From Ogataea parapolymorpha DL-1 (taxonomy: Eukaryota; Ascomycota; Pichiomycetes; Pichiales; Pichiaceae): a DNA stretch of 64,000 nucleotides. The position numbers and the translations under genes are program-made. Shown here piece by piece: positions 58,848 through 64,000 of this stretch. The DNA is taken from assembly GCF_000187245.1 (NCBI RefSeq), contig NC_027861.1:496001-560000 (forward strand), in the 5' to 3' direction. How positions within the stretch are numbered: position 1 is the stretch's first letter; each line of letters starts with the position of its first letter. The notes beneath the pieces are model-generated. The model did not search any database. It was not told where the DNA came from and was given only the letters and a program-made list of their open reading frames with translations.

Positions 58848-61283
58848 ATGACCAACCAGGGAGAATACCTGGAGATTCCGAATGTACCTGACGAGGAGCC
58901 ACCGGCTTATGAAACTTTGGAGGATGCATCCGGAGAGTTTGCAACCTATGAACAATTTGATATAGATGAACCGGCACAGAGACCAAGAATGAGCCCGCGT
59001 GAGCTGTTCCACAAGGCTGGGGATTTCGCAAAGAGTTTCAACAAACGATTTTTTCGTCCCATAAACAACGCCTTGGATCCGGTTTATGAGCTTTATCGAT
59101 TCATCAGCACCAAAACCGAAAGCTACATTTCTAAAGTCGGCAATCCGCTTATCATTAAACGACTCCTATATGTCTTATTTATTGCCACGATCATTTACGT
59201 TATATCGATGTCCGGCTTATATCCTGAGGCTGCTGGGTCATTGTACGGAGATTTCTATGATGTACAGAAGCTCCATTCCTACATTGACTCCCACGTGGAG
59301 GTTAACAGAATCGAAGAAAATCTGGAGTACCTATCCTCCATGCCACACATGGCCGGCACGGCTGGTGATCTCGCTCTCGCTCGATATATTGAGGACATTG
59401 TTTCTGACTCCGCGCTTCAATTGGATGGAAACTCAAAATTCACTGCATATGTCAACTATCCTGAAAACGTGCATGCTAAGTTGTACCAAGGAGATAAATT
59501 AATACACGATTGTGACCTGATCGAAAAATTGACGGGCCAAGACGACAATGAAAATAACATCGAATTGCAACAGATTGCATTCAATCCGGGATCAAAGAGA
59601 GGCTCCGCCAAGGGTCGTGTGGTCTACGCCAACTATGGCACACTAGAGGATTATAAATTACTGAGGGAAAAAGGTGTGAATCTCCAGGACTCAGTGGTGG
59701 TGATAAAATATGGAGGTCTCTTGATGGAATCAAAGAAATTGTATTATGCACATGAGCAAGGGGCTTCTGGAGTTCTTTTCTTCAGCGACCCGAAACCAGG
59801 CTCTGCTTATAACATGCGTTCTATACAAAAAGAACCTGTCGCATTACCAGATTATTATACTGGAAATATGGTGAGTCCTGGAGGAGGAGTTCTCGATCGA
59901 GTCCCAGACTATTTTGATTTGAACATCATGTGGAATTCCAACAACTGCACCCCACGTATTCCAAGTATTCCCGTCTCGTGGGAAAGCGTTAAGAACATTA
60001 TGATCCCTTTGAAGGGACATGGGGAGAGAGTTGATGGATGGACCCTTGATTTCGGTAATGAAAAGGTTGAAATTTGGACGGGAAGTGACGAGTTCATTGT
60101 TGATATGTCGAACGAAGTGGCAGAAAGAATGAACAAGGAGGTTTGGAACGTTGCTGGACGGATAACGGGATCCGAGCAAAACAATCTTGCAATTGTCATT
60201 GGGGCAGCAAGGGACTCCCCGGGATATGGCGCTGTTGATAGCACAGGAACTGCAGTTCTCCTTGAGCTCATTTCTTTGTTCTCCAACATGATGCGTGCAA
60301 TGAAATGGAAACCCCTCAGATCAATCTATTTTGTTTCGTTTTCGGGAACAGACTACAATATGGCCGGTTCTACCTACTTCGCTCAGAGTAAAAGTGACTT
60401 CTTCAACCGCCAAGGATACACTTATATTGACTTGAGTGATGCTGTGTCTGGCTCCAAGCTGGAGATTGCGGCAGATCCGATTTTGCACTCCTTGATTGAA
60501 AATTCCTTGAGCTTGGTGGAGGATCCAGCCACAAATAAATCACTTGCTGAAGTTTGGGATAAAACCTTCTTATCCATGAGAGATAATACAAAGAATTATC
60601 AGCCGTTCATTTCACACTTTGGGATGCCTGCCGCAGAATTTCGATTCAAGGGCAAAAGCTACCCCAAAAACAGCTGTTTGGACACATTCGACAATTTCAA
60701 GAAGCAGAACATCGACAGGGAAATGCAATATCACAAAGCACTGACTCGATTAGTGGCGAAAATCATCTTACAGTTGACTGACAAGCCAATCATTCCCTAC
60801 GATATATTCAACATGGTCTCTGCGATTAACAGGAATATGAAGGATTTGCGTTCTTACGTAGAGTTCAAAGATAAGAACTCGAAATTGGATTTCACAAGAT
60901 TTGACACTTCCTTGATAAAACTCAAAAGTATCGCCAGAGAGCAGCAAGCATTTATCAAGACCTGGACTGAAATTGTTAACGCTGACTCAGGCTCAGAGCC
61001 AAATCTCTTGGCCGTCAACAGGTGGGACTGGAATGCAAAGCTTGTTCTTCTAGAAAAAATACTGCAATCATCTAACGGCATATATGATCGACCATGGCAT
61101 AAGAATGTTCTATTTGGAAATGAGTTTAGAATTCCTGAAACAAAAGAAATGTCATTCATATATGACTCCTTCCCTGGTGTTCGGGATGCGATCGATGCGG
61201 GAGACTGGAAAGAAGCTCAGAATCAGCTTGAACTGATTTGTGAGCTTATGGACCAATGTTTAGATCTATTTCAACTGAATTGA
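58848..61283 (+). CDS. Transferrin-receptor-like protein of the Tre1/Tre2 type
   Basis: The protein has 811 residues from ATG 58848 (the codon before is TTG). A cytosolic PPAY motif at residues 18-21 fits recruitment of the Rsp5 ubiquitin ligase, as in S. cerevisiae Tre1/Tre2, which help degrade the metal transporter Smf1. One TM (about 105-123) is followed by a PA domain, an M28-peptidase-like domain and a helical dimerisation domain. The peptidase looks dead: the zinc HRD becomes ARD, the catalytic EE becomes TD in FSGTDYNMAGS, and the last His region is FGMP. The CDS overlaps convergent MKT1 by 18 bp. Confidence 0.88.
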   Translation: MTNQGEYLEIPNVPDEEPPAYETLEDASGEFATYEQFDIDEPAQRPRMSPRELFHKAGDFAKSFNKRFFRPINNALDPVYELYRFISTKTESYISKVGNPLIIKRLLYVLFIATIIYVISMSGLYPEAAGSLYGDFYDVQKLHSYIDSHVEVNRIEENLEYLSSMPHMAGTAGDLALARYIEDIVSDSALQLDGNSKFTAYVNYPENVHAKLYQGDKLIHDCDLIEKLTGQDDNENNIELQQIAFNPGSKRGSAKGRVVYANYGTLEDYKLLREKGVNLQDSVVVIKYGGLLMESKKLYYAHEQGASGVLFFSDPKPGSAYNMRSIQKEPVALPDYYTGNMVSPGGGVLDRVPDYFDLNIMWNSNNCTPRIPSIPVSWESVKNIMIPLKGHGERVDGWTLDFGNEKVEIWTGSDEFIVDMSNEVAERMNKEVWNVAGRITGSEQNNLAIVIGAARDSPGYGAVDSTGTAVLLELISLFSNMMRAMKWKPLRSIYFVSFSGTDYNMAGSTYFAQSKSDFFNRQGYTYIDLSDAVSGSKLEIAADPILHSLIENSLSLVEDPATNKSLAEVWDKTFLSMRDNTKNYQPFISHFGMPAAEFRFKGKSYPKNSCLDTFDNFKKQNIDREMQYHKALTRLVAKIILQLTDKPIIPYDIFNMVSAINRNMKDLRSYVEFKDKNSKLDFTRFDTSLIKLKSIAREQQAFIKTWTEIVNADSGSEPNLLAVNRWDWNAKLVLLEKILQSSNGIYDRPWHKNVLFGNEFRIPETKEMSFIYDSFPGVRDAIDAGDWKEAQNQLELICELMDQCLDLFQLN

Positions 61284-63527
61284 ATTAGTTGAGTAGCTGG
61301 ATTCGATTTTCGTAATAAGTTCTTCGCTCGTGTCGATCATGGTAGTGAATGCCTCGTCCACTTTAATCAGTTTGTTTTGTAGTAAAGCGCGAACGAGAGC
61401 AATCACTTGCTTCACAAACTTTAAGCCGTTCAAAAACTCTGCTGATGGCTTTTCATTGACGGCTTTCAATAACGATTCATCTACGGAAGCAGATGCTTTC
61501 TCAACGTCCAGATCAGCAAGGTATGTTTCTAAGAATTCTTGTGCCACAATTCCTAAAAGAACATTAGGAAGCGATCTTCTGAACGGAATCTCCGTCATGA
61601 GCTTTCTCCAAGATTTATTGTCTCGTTGGAATTTGTCCAAGTCATCGTGATTTAGCAATTCCAAGGCGATGATGTTCGAAGTTAGGAGATCCTTTGTATA
61701 TGACTTCAGTTTGTCCATCACCGATCTGAACTGAAGTAAAGGTCTGTGGACTTTATAGACATAATTGACAGGATTGAAATTCGACATCGGTTGAAGAGAA
61801 AGGATTTTCGAGATGAAAATTGCGGCGTTTTTGTACTGCTTATTGTCTGTCTTCAGATCGTTTGGCTGTAGAATATCATCAGCCTTCAACTCAGAAAAGC
61901 GCTTGAAGAAAATGAGCAGCAGAAAGAGCGTTTCCACGTTGACTGACTTAGAAAGTTGAGGCAAGAGCTTTCCCCACTCAGTCAATGTGAAATCATTCTC
62001 GGATAAAAATCCATAGATGTAGAGCGTTCTGATCAGGCCTGTTGAGATAATTTCATAGCTGGTGGAAATTCTGCTGCCCTCCTCGTCTGCTTTTGCAACC
62101 ACCGTATCTTCCAAGAACTCGTCGCTCACTCCTGATAGAAAAGCTGCTAATTGGAATGATCTGGCAGTGGTATGTCTAACAAGAAGCGGTTTCACTTTAA
62201 GATAAAGGGGAGGAGTCATTCTCTGGACAAGTTCATACTCCTGGCGACCATTGAAAACGGTTTCTAGGCGCAATTTTTTAAACTGGTAGTATCTGTTGAG
62301 TGAATTTGCAAACAGGTTAAGAGTTTTGCCTCGTATCTCTAGAGACTCCTCGTCGCAAACAAGTTTTTGGTATAAAGGTGTCACCGACATGTCTAAGGGT
62401 AATCTTTCAATTTGTGTTCCATGGATCAACGTCTCACAAAGTTCAAAGGCTGTGAGACCTATCGATTGGTAGAAAAACAGCTCGTCTGGTAGTCTTTGCC
62501 CAATCACCTCGTGCAGGTCGTCGGGGATTCGCTTCGAAGGTTCTGATGGTGTTGTTTCCGTGGATGTGTTGGAAGAATTGAGAGCCTGGGGACTAGCTGC
62601 CACAGAAGACAAGAAAGACGCGTCACTATCCATCTGCAACAATTCAGTTCTTCCATTCACTTTCAGTACAGGGGTGTAGTCAAGAGAGGCGCATCCTTTC
62701 TGATATATTTCCATGTATCTTCCCCCATTAGGTAATGCAAGAAGGGAATTGTATATCGAGCCACCATTAAGGATAAATTCGTGGAGAGACGGGAAAGTTG
62801 GAGAGGATGGGATATGGGGGAAAATGTTGATGTTATAAGGTTGGAAGCCATTACCAACACACATAGAAAGGTCCTTGAATTGTTTCGGACTGAGGTTGAG
62901 TTTTCGAAGTACACTAGACTTTTCAAGATATTTGAACTGTTTGCTCTCGAATTCCATGCTGAATATGAACTTCTCTACACCTTCAATAAGAAGGCCATCT
63001 GTTGACCCAAATATGCAGTGTATCAAGTTCTCTGCCAGCAGATACTGAAGCTCAATCCATGCAAAATACGGAGCGACGATATAGTCCACGCCCTTGGACT
63101 CCAGGATTTGCATAAAATCATCCATGATTGGCCTCAAAGCCAATGGTGTGTTGGAATCCCTGAAACTTTCATTGTAATGCTCTCTTGCAACTTTTTCGTC
63201 CCATATTTTTTTAAAGTTCTTCTCGTGCTGTAGTAGTTCAGGTTCCTTGATATAATCAAACTGGTCCACAGTTCTCAGACCTGGGAACACAAAGATCGGG
63301 GTTATTTTGAGCTCTTCAAATGACTTGAAGTCCGATTCCATCAGCATTTTCAAGGTCATCGGGAAACCCGCGATTGCTTCGAGGTTCGGTTCTTTCCTAG
63401 GTGTGAGAAGTCTCGAGAGATAATGCTCAACCTCAATTCCAATGACTGCATTCTCCAGCACATCCATGGGACAATTGGATACAGTTTTTAGGTCAAAGAG
63501 ATAGGGCTCGAGGGATCTAATGGGCAT
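61266..63527 (-). CDS. MKT1: Post-transcriptional regulator Mkt1
   Basis: Mkt1 is an XPG/FEN-like protein that works with Pbp1 in translational control of some mRNAs, including HO in S. cerevisiae. The ATG at 63527 gives MPIRSLEPYLFDLK and 753 residues (830 in S. cerevisiae); an upstream extension would need a GTG. The N-terminal nuclease-like domain shows VEHYLSRLLTPRKEPNLEAIAGFP, ITPIFVFPGL and YFAWIELQYLLAENLIHCIFGSTDGLLIEGV (about 155-190). The C-terminal Mkt1 domain follows. A Ser/Thr-rich linker lies near 320-345. Confidence 0.92.
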   Translation of the reverse strand: MPIRSLEPYLFDLKTVSNCPMDVLENAVIGIEVEHYLSRLLTPRKEPNLEAIAGFPMTLKMLMESDFKSFEELKITPIFVFPGLRTVDQFDYIKEPELLQHEKNFKKIWDEKVAREHYNESFRDSNTPLALRPIMDDFMQILESKGVDYIVAPYFAWIELQYLLAENLIHCIFGSTDGLLIEGVEKFIFSMEFESKQFKYLEKSSVLRKLNLSPKQFKDLSMCVGNGFQPYNINIFPHIPSSPTFPSLHEFILNGGSIYNSLLALPNGGRYMEIYQKGCASLDYTPVLKVNGRTELLQMDSDASFLSSVAASPQALNSSNTSTETTPSEPSKRIPDDLHEVIGQRLPDELFFYQSIGLTAFELCETLIHGTQIERLPLDMSVTPLYQKLVCDEESLEIRGKTLNLFANSLNRYYQFKKLRLETVFNGRQEYELVQRMTPPLYLKVKPLLVRHTTARSFQLAAFLSGVSDEFLEDTVVAKADEEGSRISTSYEIISTGLIRTLYIYGFLSENDFTLTEWGKLLPQLSKSVNVETLFLLLIFFKRFSELKADDILQPNDLKTDNKQYKNAAIFISKILSLQPMSNFNPVNYVYKVHRPLLQFRSVMDKLKSYTKDLLTSNIIALELLNHDDLDKFQRDNKSWRKLMTEIPFRRSLPNVLLGIVAQEFLETYLADLDVEKASASVDESLLKAVNEKPSAEFLNGLKFVKQVIALVRALLQNKLIKVDEAFTTMIDTSEELITKIESSYSTNSIQLK

Positions 63528-63676
63528 ATTGAGACTAAACACGAAGCTTTAAAGGTTGAAAAAAAAATATGGACGAAATTGAGTTTTGGGTGGCGTCGAT
63601 CGCCGCGTCGGAATCTCGAGACACTGAAATTAAAACACGTACCCAAACTTATTCAAGCTCAGTCCGACTCCAAGTG

Positions 63677-64000
63677 ATGAGATTTTCCTTCTTATTATTA
63701 TCCATTGGATTGCTGGTTCCCACTTGTTTAGGTGTGCGATATGAGACCCTCACATCTAAGTACAAGAGGAACATTGTTAAGATTACTGATGCCAATTACC
63801 AAGATCTTTTGAACAACGAGGATTTTGACATAGTACTGTACCTGACCGCATCCAGTCCACAAGTTGGTTGCGTTCTATGCAATGAATTCCAACCTGTATT
63901 TGAACAGCTCGCCTCCTCATTTTATGAAAATCTTGAAACTCATGGTCTTGGCTCTGATGACACAAAGTTGATCTTTGCATATTCTGATTTTCCCGACTCC
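63677..64000 (+). CDS. OST3: Oligosaccharyltransferase subunit Ost3/Ost6 (partial, runs off the window)
   Basis: Only the first 108 residues are present. A signal peptide (FSFLLLSIGLLVPTCLG) is followed by a thioredoxin-like domain with a GCVLCNEFQP redox motif. That is the Ost3/Ost6 oxidoreductase, which holds glycosylation substrates by mixed disulphides. An in-frame ATG at 63569 would add 36 polar residues before the signal peptide, so 63677 is preferred. Ost3 and Ost6 cannot be separated from this fragment. It is divergent from MKT1. Confidence 0.85.
   Translation, partial: MRFSFLLLSIGLLVPTCLGVRYETLTSKYKRNIVKITDANYQDLLNNEDFDIVLYLTASSPQVGCVLCNEFQPVFEQLASSFYENLETHGLGSDDTKLIFAYSDFPDS

Noticed and set aside
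63588..63595. GGGTGGCG, identical to the Ogataea telomere repeat unit
   Set aside because: A single 8-bp copy is expected by chance in 64 kb. There is no tandem array and it lies just upstream of OST3.
63569..63676. In-frame 36-codon N-terminal extension of OST3
   Set aside because: It would put polar residues in front of a clean signal peptide; the ATG at 63677 is the better start.

Overview
This is a gene-dense stretch of a budding-yeast (Saccharomycotina) nuclear chromosome. About 46 protein-coding genes are packed on both strands, and most match single-copy Saccharomyces cerevisiae genes in length and motifs. CTG falls at invariant leucines (DPYLN of CTP synthase, SATLD of the DEAH helicase), so the code is standard at CUG. 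That rules out the CUG-Ser and CUG-Ala clades. Standard CUG, pre-duplication gene content, moderate GC, GTAAGT donor sites and very short introns suggest a methylotroph-type yeast of the Pichiaceae (Ogataea/Brettanomyces/Kuraishia/Komagataella range). The genus is inference. No transposon, rRNA, convincing tRNA or CRISPR array was seen.

Layout. 0-10 kb: a seven-TM DUF3112-like protein, INP54, RER1, an unrecognised glycoprotein, a Thr-rich secreted wall protein, CDC33 (eIF4E), the spliceosome genes PRP38 and SMD1, and TSC13. 10-23 kb: VNX1, then mitochondrial ARG8, MRPL25 and RSM25, then UTP10, GMH1 and COX19. 23-34 kb: a C2H2 factor, the LAMMER kinase KNS1, a tiny acidic ORF, a YER152C-type aminotransferase, a PPR protein, MSC2 and CPS1. 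34-41 kb: PRE7, ERD2, a PDI-like protein, SOD1, AIM25, RSM26, a CENP-H-like protein and VPS25. 41-50 kb: URA7, a 1.1-kb non-coding gap, DGK1, a BRE4-like protein and COQ8. 50-64 kb: PRP43, PDB1, an unknown membrane protein, CDC31, NIP100, GPI3, a TRE1/2-like protein, MKT1 and the 5' part of OST3/OST6.

The most striking feature is a set of five extremely short introns: 31 nt in CDC31, 34 in GPI3, 35 in VPS25, 39 in SOD1 and 44 in PRE7. Each was reconstructed from reading frame and protein homology. All begin GTAAGT, carry a CTAAC branch point and end only 6-8 nt after the branch A. Retention of any of them would create an early stop. They lie well below the roughly 50-nt floor known in S. cerevisiae.

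The second anomaly is the 1125-bp space between the convergent genes URA7 and DGK1. Most convergent neighbours here are separated by 4-115 bp or even overlap (one other pair is 191 bp apart). The gap holds several perfect hairpins and an Sm-like site followed by a stem-loop, so an unannotated structured RNA is plausible but unproven.

Promoter signals suggest pre-duplication regulatory wiring. A Candida-type Rpn4 element lies before PRE7. RRPE and PAC elements lie before mitochondrial ribosomal protein genes, including one between UTP10 and RSM25. A 60-bp bidirectional promoter with an ACGCGA element serves the spindle-pole gene CDC31 and the dynactin gene NIP100.
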